5,974 nucleotides of DNA from Candidatus Pelagibacter sp. (GCA_029941985.1 JAPYTV010000057.1:1-5974); one strand, 5' to 3'; shown: positions 1 to 5,968, counted from the first letter of the stretch. The notes: a model not told the origin generated them from the letters alone. Made by a program: numbers and translations.

Positions 1-1751
1 CTATTAATTAAACCAATATTTGGACCTTCTGGAGTTTCAATTGGACAAATTCTTCCATAGTGTGTTGGGTGGACGTCACGAACTTCAAATCCTGCTCTCT
101 CTCTTGTAAGTCCTCCTGGGCCTAATGCTGAAACTCTTCTTTTGTGAGTGATTTCAGATAATGGATTTGTTTGATCCATAAATTGAGAAAGTTGAGAACT
201 TGCAAAAAAATCTTTTAAAGAAACAGTTAACGGTTTTGCGTTAATTAAATCTTGCGGCATTGCAGATTCTATATCAAGAATCGTCATTTTTTCTTTAATA
301 GCTCTTTCCATTCTATAAACACCAATACGAGCTTGATTTTCAACTAATTCACCTACAGACCTAACTCTTCTGTTACCTAAATGGTCAATATCATCAACTT
401 CATCTTTACCATCTTTAATATCTAACATTTTATGAATTATTGCAATAATGTCATCATTTCTTAAAATTCTAACTTTATCAGAACATTTTAAATTTAATCT
501 TGAGTTCATTTTAACTCTTCCAACATCTGAAAGATCATATCTATCCGAACTAAAAAATAGATTATTAAAAATTTGAGTAGCTATTTCAATTGTTGGTGGT
601 TCACCAGGTCTTAAAACTTTATATATCTCGGTGATAGCTTCGCCTTTATCATTATTTTTATCGTTTAAAATAGTCGTTAGTAAATAAGGACCTTTGTTAA
701 TTGAATTCGTAACAGAGATTTGAATTGTTGTAATATTGGCTTCTAATATTTGGTTAATAATAGTTTCATTTAGCTCAGTTCCAATTTTAAAAGTCCCTTC
801 TTCTTCATCATCGCTTACTTTAACATCTCTTTGTAAAAATTTTCCATAAAGTGACTCTTGACTAACCAAAATATCTTTTAACCCATCAGTAGTTAATTTT
901 TTTGCATTTAAATAATTAATTTTATCCCCTAATTTTATGACAATCTTACCCGTTTTCGCATCTATAACTTCTTCTGAAAAATTTTTTGCTTTATAATTTT
1001 CAGGATTAAATTTTGTTTTCCACTTATTGGTTTTTAAATCAAAGCTGTATTTCTCTTTATCATAAAACTCATCAACAATTTCAGGTCTAGTATAGCCTAA
1101 TGCAATTAACAAAGTTGAAACAAACATTTTTTTCTTTCTATCAATTTTAAAATATAAAAGATCTTTAACATCGTATTCTAAATCCAACCACGAACCTCTA
1201 TTTGGAATTACTCTACAGTTAAAAAGTAGTTTACCACTAGCGTGTGATTTTCCTTTATCATGATCAAAAAATACACCAGGACTTCTGTGCATTTGGTTAA
1301 CAACAACTCTTTGGACTCCGTTAGTTATAAATGTTCCACTATCAGTCATCATTGGAACTTCTCCCATGTAGACTTCCTGTTCTTTTGCAGATAAAATGTC
1401 TTTAGTATTATCTTCTTGGTTTATTTCATAAACAACAAGTCTTAAAGTACATTTAAGAGCTGATGAATAAGACAATCCTCTTTGAATGCATTCTTCAGTA
1501 TCAAATTTTGGTTTTTCTAATCTGTAAGAAATATACTCTAATGTTGCTTTTTCATTTAAATCCTCGATTGGAAAAATACTTTTAAAAACACGATCAAACC
1601 CTTTTGTCAAATCACCTGCGTCTTTGTCAAAATCAGTAAGTTGTTTATATGAATTTTTTTGAACCTCTATAAGATTGGGTATTGATAAAGTTTCGGAAAG
1701 TTTACCAAAACTTTTTCTAATATTTTTCTTTTCAGTAAAAGATAATTGCAT
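1..1751 (-). CDS. rpoB: RNA polymerase beta subunit, N-terminal 583 codons (3' truncated by window edge)
   Basis: Beta subunit of DNA-dependent RNA polymerase, which with beta-prime forms the catalytic cleft. I translated the open frame from the ATG at 1751 to 1749; it stays open to the left edge, ending in an incomplete serine codon. The start gives MQLSFTEKKNIRKSFGK, which matches the usual beta-subunit beginning. A lobe motif NQMHRSPGVFFDHDKGK lies near residues 152 to 168. The rifampicin-pocket region spans about residues 517 to 560 (SSQLSQFMDQTNPLSEITHK, then ALGPGGLTRERAGFEVRDVH), followed by CPIETPEGPNIGLIN. Numbering there runs 10 above E. coli. Q523, D526, H536 and S541 match E. coli Q513, D516, H526 and S531, so no classical resistance change is seen in this part. 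The family is usually about 1350 residues, so somewhat under half is present; the rest, and probably rpoC, lie to the left. No clear Shine-Dalgarno precedes the start; a hairpin sits 10 nt upstream. Identification is certain. Confidence 0.98.
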   Translation of the reverse strand, partial: MQLSFTEKKNIRKSFGKLSETLSIPNLIEVQKNSYKQLTDFDKDAGDLTKGFDRVFKSIFPIEDLNEKATLEYISYRLEKPKFDTEECIQRGLSYSSALKCTLRLVVYEINQEDNTKDILSAKEQEVYMGEVPMMTDSGTFITNGVQRVVVNQMHRSPGVFFDHDKGKSHASGKLLFNCRVIPNRGSWLDLEYDVKDLLYFKIDRKKKMFVSTLLIALGYTRPEIVDEFYDKEKYSFDLKTNKWKTKFNPENYKAKNFSEEVIDAKTGKIVIKLGDKINYLNAKKLTTDGLKDILVSQESLYGKFLQRDVKVSDDEEEGTFKIGTELNETIINQILEANITTIQISVTNSINKGPYLLTTILNDKNNDKGEAITEIYKVLRPGEPPTIEIATQIFNNLFFSSDRYDLSDVGRVKMNSRLNLKCSDKVRILRNDDIIAIIHKMLDIKDGKDEVDDIDHLGNRRVRSVGELVENQARIGVYRMERAIKEKMTILDIESAMPQDLINAKPLTVSLKDFFASSQLSQFMDQTNPLSEITHKRRVSALGPGGLTRERAGFEVRDVHPTHYGRICPIETPEGPNIGLIN

Positions 1752-1761
1752 TTATATCGTG

Positions 1762-1787
1762 TTACTGATTAATAAATTAATCAGTAA
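1762..1787 (-). repeat. Perfect 11-bp inverted repeat in the rplL-rpoB gap
   Basis: The arms are TTACTGATTAA (1762 to 1772) and TTAATCAGTAA (1777 to 1787), an exact reverse-complement pair around a 4-nt loop (TTTA in the transcript). It fills about half of the 56-bp gap between rplL and rpoB and ends 10 nt before the rpoB ATG. On the minus strand it is followed by CACGATATAA and not by a U-tract, and the stem is AT-rich, so it does not look like an intrinsic terminator. In E. coli the rplL-rpoB gap carries a partial attenuator and an RNase III cleavage hairpin. A similar processing or expression-ratio role here is inference. A palindromic protein-binding site is the alternative. Confidence 0.75.
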
Positions 1788-1807
1788 TTAAATTCTTTCT
1801 AATTAAC

Positions 1808-2173
1808 TTATTTAAGTTCTACTTTAGCGCCAGCTGCTTCCAACTTAGCTTTAATTTCTTCGGCTTCTTTTTTGTTCACGCCTGATTTAACTTCTTTAGG
1901 TGCTCCCTCAACTAAATCTTTAGCTTCTTTAAGTCCTAAAGAGGTTGCCGCTCTAACCTCTTTAATAACATTAATTTTTTTATCACCTACTGACATTAAC
2001 ATGATTGTAAAATCATCTTTTTCTTCTTCAGGTGCTGCTTCGCCCCCTGCTGCTGGTGCTGCTGCAGTCATAGCTGTAACACCCCATTTTTCTTCAAGTT
2101 GTTTTGAAAGTTCAGCTGCTTCAACAACAGTTAAACTCGATAAATCTTTAATAATTTTATTTAGGTCAGGCAT
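1808..2173 (-). CDS. rplL: 50S ribosomal protein L7/L12
   Basis: Stalk protein present in several copies per 50S subunit, which recruits and stimulates translation GTPases such as EF-Tu and EF-G. The 121-residue product has the usual family length. Residues 1 to about 33 form the N-terminal dimerisation and L10-binding domain (LNKIIKDLSSLTVVEAAELS). Residues about 37 to 53 are the Ala/Pro/Gly/Glu hinge (AAAPAAGGEAAPEEE). Residues about 54 to 121 are the globular factor-binding domain, with KKINVIKEVRAATSLGLKEA at about 65 to 84 and a VELK end. The common TGLGLKEAK motif reads TSLGLKEAK here, a mild substitution. The start lies 14 nt after the rplJ stop. Just before the ATG, the transcript has a weak AAAGAG and then eight A residues, a leader low in structure that may favour strong translation. 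The TAA stop is followed in frame by a TAG nine nucleotides on. Confidence 0.98.
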   Translation of the reverse strand: MPDLNKIIKDLSSLTVVEAAELSKQLEEKWGVTAMTAAAPAAGGEAAPEEEKDDFTIMLMSVGDKKINVIKEVRAATSLGLKEAKDLVEGAPKEVKSGVNKKEAEEIKAKLEAAGAKVELK

Positions 2174-2187
2174 ATTTTTTTTACTCT

Positions 2188-2703
2188 TTAGGTTATGTTT
2201 TCAGAATTTTCTGAGGACAAATTACTCATTTTTTCAGATCGTGCAAGTAAAATACTCACGATTTTAGAAGGTGGCGTGGCTAGAATTCCTACTATTTTAG
2301 CTCTTGCTTCATCAAGGGTTGGTAAATTTGCTATATTTTGAACTCCTGCTTGGTCTAAAACATCATTACCCATGATTCCGCCAAGAAGTTTAAGGTTTTT
2401 ATTTTCTTTTGAAAATTTTGATAAAATTCTTGCTGACATAATTGCATCTTTTGAAAAAGCTACTGCAGTTGGCCCTGTAAATAAATTTGATAAATTTTTA
2501 CACTTAGTTTTTTCAAGTGCTAGTTTTGTAATTCTATTTCTTGTAATTTTAAATTGTATACCATGTTCTCTCATCTGTGATCTTAATTCATTTAATTGAG
2601 ACATTGTTAAACCTTGATAGTGAGTTACTAAAACAGCTTCACTATTTTCAAATTGAGATGTCATTTCACTGATGTACTGTTTTTTTTGTTCTTTATTAAT
2701 CAT
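2188..2703 (-). CDS. rplJ: 50S ribosomal protein L10
   Basis: L10 anchors L7/L12 dimers to the 23S rRNA at the base of the factor-binding stalk. The 171-residue product matches the family length. The N-terminal rRNA-binding domain covers about residues 1 to 130, with VLVTHYQGLTMSQLNELR at 24 to 41, FKITRNRITKLAL at 51 to 63 and GPTAVAF at 77 to 83. The segment from about 128 (LPTLDEARAKIVGILATPPS) leads into the C-terminal helix that binds L12 dimers. The last 12 residues are a Ser/Asn/Glu-rich tail. The start is set by the family-like beginning (MINKEQKKQYISEM) and by position: the ATG is 2 nt after the rplA TAG. The only purine-rich candidate, AGGA, is about 14 nt upstream, so translation may be coupled to rplA. 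In E. coli the L10-L12 complex represses its own mRNA at a leader before rplJ; no such gap exists here. Confidence 0.98.
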   Translation of the reverse strand: MINKEQKKQYISEMTSQFENSEAVLVTHYQGLTMSQLNELRSQMREHGIQFKITRNRITKLALEKTKCKNLSNLFTGPTAVAFSKDAIMSARILSKFSKENKNLKLLGGIMGNDVLDQAGVQNIANLPTLDEARAKIVGILATPPSKIVSILLARSEKMSNLSSENSENIT

Positions 2704-2705
2704 AA

Positions 2706-3395
2706 CTATATATTTTTTCCTAACTTGACTTTGTAAGATACACCCATGCTTGATGTTACAAAAGTATTCTTAATTAAATCACCTTTTAATGTATTATTAG
2801 ACTTTTCTTTTTCAAGCGTATCTAAAATAGCATGATAGTTTTTTAATAACTGATCATCATGAAAAGATTTTTTTCCAATGCTTACACCAATATTTCCATC
2901 TTTGTCATTTCTAATTTCAACTTGACCAGATTTAGCGTCTGTAACAGCTTGTTTAATATTTTCAGATACTGAACCAAGTTTTGGGTTAGGCATTAAACCT
3001 TTGGGGCCTAAAATTTTTCCAAGTTTTGAAAGCTTAGCCATCATACCTGGTGTACAAATTAATTTTTCAAAATTTAATTCTCCAGCTTTAATTTTTTCAA
3101 TAAATTCATCACTACCAACTATATCTGCTCCAGCTTCTTTTGCTTCATTTGCTTTTGTATCTTCACAAACAACAGCAACTTTTACTTTCTTGCCTGATCC
3201 ACCTGGTAAATTTACTACTGTTCTTATATTAACTTCACCTTTTTTTTGTTTATTATTAATTTGAAAACTTAAATCAACTGACTCATCAAATTTGGTTGTG
3301 CAATTTTTTTTAACTTCCGGTAATAATTTTTCAATAACTTCTGCAGCTAAGTTAGTAGTTTTTTCTGGTAATTTTTTAAATCTCTTTGATGACAT
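2706..3395 (-). CDS. rplA: 50S ribosomal protein L1
   Basis: L1 forms the mobile stalk at the E-site side of the 50S subunit and helps move deacylated tRNA out; in many bacteria it also represses its own operon. The product has 229 residues, the usual length. The strongest marker is the family signature GKILGPKGLMPNPKLGSV at 126 to 143. VVNLPGGSGKKVKVAVVCED at 60 to 79 and ADIVGSDEFIEKI at 90 to 102 are also recognisable, and the C terminus (TFVTSSMGVSYKV) is the expected RNA-binding strand. The stretch before the VVNLP strand (INNKQKKGEVNIR, 46 to 58) departs from the DPR/K-x-x-DQ wording usual in this family. The ATG shares one base with the rplK stop (TAATG). A good GAGG ribosome site lies 10 nt upstream, inside rplK codons. 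An L1 repressor site before rplK is not visible. Confidence 0.98.
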   Translation of the reverse strand: MSSKRFKKLPEKTTNLAAEVIEKLLPEVKKNCTTKFDESVDLSFQINNKQKKGEVNIRTVVNLPGGSGKKVKVAVVCEDTKANEAKEAGADIVGSDEFIEKIKAGELNFEKLICTPGMMAKLSKLGKILGPKGLMPNPKLGSVSENIKQAVTDAKSGQVEIRNDKDGNIGVSIGKKSFHDDQLLKNYHAILDTLEKEKSNNTLKGDLIKNTFVTSSMGVSYKVKLGKNI

Positions 3396-3826
3396 TATTC
3401 TTTAACCTCTATTCCCATAGATCTTGCTGATCCAGCTATAATTTTAACAGCTTCTTTTAAATCATGAGCATTAAGATCTTTCATTTTTTTCGTTGCAATT
3501 TCTTCAGCTTGTTTTCTTGTAATAGAAGCGACTATATTTCTTCCAGGTTCTTTAGATCCACCTTTTAGTTTAGCAGCCTCTTTTATAAAGTGAGAAGCAG
3601 GTGGTGATTTAATTTTAAAATCAAATTTTTTATCTTTATAAACTGTAATAATAACTGGAATTGGTTTTCCAGCCAATGTTTTTGTTTTATCATTAAAAGC
3701 TTTACAAAATTCCATAATATTAATTCCACGTTGACCAAGTGCAGGTCCAACTGGTGGAGCTGGGTTAGCTTGACCGCCATTGATCTGTAATTTTATATAT
3801 CCACTAATTTCTTTTTTTGTAGCCAT
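3395..3826 (-). CDS. rplK: 50S ribosomal protein L11
   Basis: L11 binds the GTPase-associated centre of 23S rRNA with L10 and takes part in factor binding and stringent-response signalling. The 143-residue product has the family length. The N-terminal domain carries GGQANPAPPVGPALGQRGIN at 17 to 36, with the prolines (P22, P24, P25, P28) that line the thiostrepton site, then MEFCKAFND. The linker KIKSPPASHF is at 71 to 80. The rRNA-binding C-terminal domain runs from about 84 and ends in the diagnostic IIAGSARSMGIEVKE. The ATG overlaps the nusG stop by one base (TAATG), and a GAGAAAG purine run about 9 nt upstream, in nusG codons, can serve as ribosome site. There is no untranslated leader of its own, unlike E. 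coli, where L1 binds ahead of rplK. The stop overlaps the rplA start in the same way. Confidence 0.98.
   Translation of the reverse strand: MATKKEISGYIKLQINGGQANPAPPVGPALGQRGINIMEFCKAFNDKTKTLAGKPIPVIITVYKDKKFDFKIKSPPASHFIKEAAKLKGGSKEPGRNIVASITRKQAEEIATKKMKDLNAHDLKEAVKIIAGSARSMGIEVKE
3406..3409 (-). promoter_or_regulatory. Ribosome binding site for rplA, inside rplK
   Basis: On the minus strand GAGG lies 10 nt before the rplA ATG. It is formed by the Glu-Val codons near the end of rplK (IEVKE). This is one of the two best Shine-Dalgarno matches in the window and supports both the chosen rplA start and translation directly after rplK termination. Confidence 0.65.
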
Positions 3827-4356
3827 TAATTTGCTTTCTCAACTTGGTTATATTCTAAATCAACTGGTGTTAGTCTCCCAAATATTGAAACTGAAACTTT
3901 TAATCTTGATTTTTCTTCATCAATATCTTCAACCATACCACTGAATGATGCAAAAGGTCCATCAACAACCTGAACTTTTTCACCAATGCTATACTCTATA
4001 CCAAATTGTGGTTGAGCTACACCATCTTTTATTTGACCTAGTATTTTTTCTACCTCTTCAGTAGGCACTGGTGCAGGAATACCTTTTGATCCCAAAAAAC
4101 CACTAACTCTTTTTATGCTTTTAATCATATGATAAAGATCATTATCCATTTCACTTTTTATTAATACATACCCTGGAAAATATTTCTTTTTTCTTTGAAC
4201 TCTTTTTCCTCTTTTAACTTCTGTGATATCATGAGTTGGGACCACTATTTCTTCAATTTTATCTGAAATTTTTGCTTTTTCAGCTTCTTCTTTAATTAAA
4301 CTCGCTACTTTATTTTCAAAATTTGAGTGTGATTGAACAATATACCAATTTTTCAT
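3826..4356 (-). CDS. nusG: Transcription elongation/antitermination factor NusG
   Basis: NusG binds the elongating polymerase, aids processivity and Rho-dependent termination, and links to ribosomal protein S10. The 176-residue product has the standard two-domain form. The NGN domain covers about 1 to 115, starting NWYIVQSHSNFENKV (3 to 17), with the polymerase-contacting KYFPGYVLI at 58 to 66 and VSGFLGSKGIPAPV at 84 to 97. The KOW domain occupies about 123 to 173 (IGEKVQVVDGPFASFSGMVE at 124 to 143, then VSIFGRLTPVDLEY). The start is supported by the WYIVQ strand beginning within four residues of Met and by the TAATG overlap with secE. An AAGG lies 10 nt upstream within the secE end. The common S-G-F/Y-E wording of the first helix is S-N-F-E here. 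The secE-nusG pairing is typical of bacteria. Confidence 0.98.
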   Translation of the reverse strand: MKNWYIVQSHSNFENKVASLIKEEAEKAKISDKIEEIVVPTHDITEVKRGKRVQRKKKYFPGYVLIKSEMDNDLYHMIKSIKRVSGFLGSKGIPAPVPTEEVEKILGQIKDGVAQPQFGIEYSIGEKVQVVDGPFASFSGMVEDIDEEKSRLKVSVSIFGRLTPVDLEYNQVEKAN

Positions 4357-4547
4357 TAAATACTTACCTTAAGTAATGCTTCTAATAAAAATCGTAAAAT
4401 TTGGTCAAGAAGTAAGAAAAAAAGAGACATTACAACTGCCATTGCAAATACCATTAAAGCACCCTGGATAGTTTCTTTGCCCGTTGGCCAGCTAACCTTA
4501 AAAGCTTCCTGTTTTACTGATTGAATAAATTTTATTGGGTTTTTCAT
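4356..4547 (-). CDS. secE: Preprotein translocase subunit SecE (short, single-span form)
   Basis: SecE clamps the two halves of the SecY channel in the inner membrane and is essential for export. The 63-residue product is the short form used by most bacteria other than the three-span E. coli type. Residues 1 to about 28 form the cytoplasmic amphipathic helix ending in the family motif FKVSWPTGKET (16 to 26). One hydrophobic span runs from about 30 to 54. The ATG is 21 nt after the encoded CCA of tRNA-Trp, and no Shine-Dalgarno is visible in that AT-rich spacer (ATTAGCTTTACTTAATATAA, then T). A transcript processed at the tRNA 3' end would therefore carry a leader of about 21 nt. The stop overlaps nusG as TAATG. 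Confidence 0.96.
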   Translation of the reverse strand: MKNPIKFIQSVKQEAFKVSWPTGKETIQGALMVFAMAVVMSLFFLLLDQILRFLLEALLKVSI

Positions 4548-4568
4548 ATTATATTAAGTAAAGCTAAT

Positions 4569-4644
4569 TGGCAGGAGCGGAGGGACTCGAACCCTCAGCC
4601 TCCGGTTTTGGAGACCGGCGCTCTACCAATTGAGCTACACTCCT
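4569..4644 (-). tRNA. trnW: tRNA-Trp (anticodon CCA)
   Basis: A full 76-nt cloverleaf can be built by hand on the minus strand. The acceptor AGGAGTG pairs with CGCTCCT with one G-U pair. The D stem is GCTC/GAGC, the anticodon stem CCGGT/ACCGG with loop CTCCAAA (anticodon CCA), the variable loop AGGCT, and the T stem GAGGG/CCCTC with loop TTCGAGT. The discriminator base is G, as expected for tryptophan tRNA, and the terminal CCA is encoded. It lies 7 nt after the tuf stop and 21 nt before secE, the usual alphaproteobacterial position. It is almost certainly excised from a tuf-secE transcript, which would separate the tuf message from the downstream one. Confidence 0.98.
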
Positions 4645-4661
4645 ATAGAGTTTACTCTATA
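4644..4661 (-). repeat. Perfect 7-bp hairpin around the tuf stop codon, next to tRNA-Trp
   Basis: On the transcript the sequence reads TATAGAG-TAAA-CTCTATA, an exact inverted repeat with a 4-nt loop. The loop holds the tuf TAA stop. The outermost 3' base is the first nucleotide of tRNA-Trp, so six pairs lie outside the tRNA and a seventh competes with the acceptor stem. No U-tract follows, so it is not a terminator. A role in 5' processing of the tRNA or in protecting the tuf 3' end after cleavage is inference. Confidence 0.6.
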
Positions 4662-5848
4662 ATTTTAGTTACTACTCCAGCTCCAACTGTTCTTCCACCT
4701 TCACGGATAGCAAAATTTAATTTTTCTGCCATAGCGATTGGTGTAATTAATTTAACGATAAATTTAGCATCATCACCAGGCATAACCATTTCTGTACCTT
4801 TTGGTAATTCTACTTCACCAGTTACGTCAGTTGTTCTAAAATAAAACTGAGGTCTGTATTTAGTAAAGAAAGGAGTGTGTCTTCCACCCTCTTCTTTTTT
4901 TAATATATAAGCCTGAGCTTCAAATTTAGTATGAGGAGTAACCGATCCTGGTTTACAAAGAACTTGGCCTCTTTCAATATCTTCTCTCTCAACTCCTCTT
5001 AATAAGATACCAACGTTATCTCCTGCTTCTCCTGTGTCTAAAAGTTTTCTAAACATTTCAACACCTGTACAAACTGATTTCTTAGTTTCTTTAATACCAA
5101 CGATTTCAATTTCTTCACCTGTTTTAACAACACCAGATTCTATTCTACCCGTAGCAACTGTTCCTCTTCCTGAAATTGAAAAAACATCTTCAACAGGCAT
5201 TAAGAAAGGTTTGTCTTTAGGTCTATCAGGTTGAGGAATGTGCTCATCAACTGATTTCATTAATTCAAGGATAGAATTTTTTCCAATTTCATCATCTCTT
5301 CCTTCAACTGCCGCTAAGGCAGAACCTTTAGTGATTGGAGTTTTATCTCCTGGAAACTTATATGATGTTAATAGTTCTCTAATTTCTTCTTCAACAAGTT
5401 CAATCATTTCTTTATCATCTACTTGATCAACTTTGTTTAAGTATACTACAAGAGCTGGAACACCAACTTGTCTTGCTAAAAGAATATGTTCTCTAGTTTG
5501 AGGCATAGGACCATCAGCAGCATTAACTACTAAAATTGCTCCATCCATTTGAGCAGCACCAGTGATCATGTTTTTTACATAGTCAGCATGACCTGGACAA
5601 TCTACGTGAGCATAGTGTCTTTTTTTTGTTTCATATTCTACATGAGCTGTTGAAATTGTAATTCCTCTTTCCTTTTCTTCAGGAGCTTTATCAATTTGAT
5701 CATAAGCAACAAAATTTGCACTACTACCTTCAGCTTCAGATAGCACTTTAGTGATAGCTGCAGTTAAAGTTGTTTTACCATGATCGACGTGACCGATTGT
5801 ACCAATGTTACAGTGCGGTTTATTTCTTACGAACTTTTCTTTTGACAT
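4652..5848 (-). CDS. tuf: Translation elongation factor Tu
   Basis: EF-Tu is the GTPase that carries aminoacyl-tRNA to the ribosomal A site. The 398-residue product is close to the E. coli length of 394. Domain I, the GTPase, has the P-loop GHVDHGKT at 19 to 26, switch I RGITI at 61 to 65, DCPGH at 83 to 87, NKVD at 138 to 141 and GSAL at 175 to 178, so all five G motifs are intact. Domain II begins near 215 (RGTVATGRIESGVVKTGEEI at 228 to 247). Domain III runs from about 305 and includes GGRHTPFFTKYRPQFYFR (321 to 338) and the terminal REGGRTVGAGVVTKI. The start MSKEKFVRNKPHCNIGTIGH is typical, and GAGG lies 10 nt upstream. tuf sits between two tRNA genes ahead of secE, like E. coli tufB. 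Whether a second copy exists in an rpsL-rpsG-fusA cluster cannot be seen from this window. Confidence 0.99.
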   Translation of the reverse strand: MSKEKFVRNKPHCNIGTIGHVDHGKTTLTAAITKVLSEAEGSSANFVAYDQIDKAPEEKERGITISTAHVEYETKKRHYAHVDCPGHADYVKNMITGAAQMDGAILVVNAADGPMPQTREHILLARQVGVPALVVYLNKVDQVDDKEMIELVEEEIRELLTSYKFPGDKTPITKGSALAAVEGRDDEIGKNSILELMKSVDEHIPQPDRPKDKPFLMPVEDVFSISGRGTVATGRIESGVVKTGEEIEIVGIKETKKSVCTGVEMFRKLLDTGEAGDNVGILLRGVEREDIERGQVLCKPGSVTPHTKFEAQAYILKKEEGGRHTPFFTKYRPQFYFRTTDVTGEVELPKGTEMVMPGDDAKFIVKLITPIAMAEKLNFAIREGGRTVGAGVVTKIIE

Positions 5849-5858
5849 TACTTTTTTA

Positions 5859-5862
5859 CCTC
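5859..5862 (-). promoter_or_regulatory. Ribosome binding site for tuf
   Basis: GAGG in the context CTGAGGTAAAAAAGTA lies 10 nt before the tuf ATG on the minus strand. The 46-nt gap between tRNA-Gly and tuf is otherwise A-rich and poorly structured. I see no believable -35/-10 pair in it, so tuf is probably read through from the tRNA or further upstream. Confidence 0.65.
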
Positions 5863-5894
5863 AGTTTTTTTGTTTTATTAATAATTTTTTTTCT

Positions 5895-5968
5895 TGGAGC
5901 GGGTAAAGAGAATCGAACTCTTACATCCAGCTTGGAAGGCTAGCGTTCTACCATTGAACTACACCCGC
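5895..5968 (-). tRNA. trnG: tRNA-Gly (anticodon UCC)
   Basis: A 74-nt cloverleaf folds by hand on the minus strand. The acceptor GCGGGTG pairs with TACCCGC with one terminal G-U. The D stem is GTTC/GAAC, and the anticodon stem CTAGC/GCTGG has loop CTTCCAA (anticodon UCC, reading GGA and probably other GGN codons). The variable loop is ATGT, and the T stem AAGAG/CTCTT has loop TTCGATT. The discriminator is U and the terminal CCA is encoded. Six nucleotides to its right reach the window edge, too few to interpret. A tRNA just before tuf recalls the thrU-tyrU-glyT-thrT-tufB cluster of E. coli, where a glycine tRNA with the same anticodon is present. Further tRNA genes beyond the edge are therefore plausible. 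Confidence 0.97.

Noticed and set aside
1762..1787. Intrinsic transcription terminator between rplL and rpoB
   Set aside because: The stem is AT-rich and no U-tract follows on the transcribed strand. A strong stop here would also cut off the essential rpoB gene.
1872..2267. 131-codon plus-strand open frame opposite rplL and the end of rplJ
   Set aside because: It is antisense to a certain ribosomal protein gene, has low-complexity Ser/Ala-rich composition caused by the L12 hinge, and shows no recognisable domain. It is a frame shadow.
3583..3780. 65-codon minus-strand frame inside rplK
   Set aside because: It lies wholly inside rplK in another frame, is rich in Leu/Ile/Gln and has no family-like motif, whereas L11 itself is unmistakable.
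4547..4553. TATAAT directly before the secE ATG as a -10 promoter element
   Set aside because: It touches the start codon, which would place the transcript start inside secE, and no -35 partner is evident. In DNA this AT-rich such matches occur by chance.
4521..4844. 107-codon plus-strand open frame running across tRNA-Trp
   Set aside because: It reads through the antisense of secE, a complete tRNA and the end of tuf. Peptides of the RRDSNPQPPVLETGALP type are a well-known artefact of translating antisense tRNA genes.
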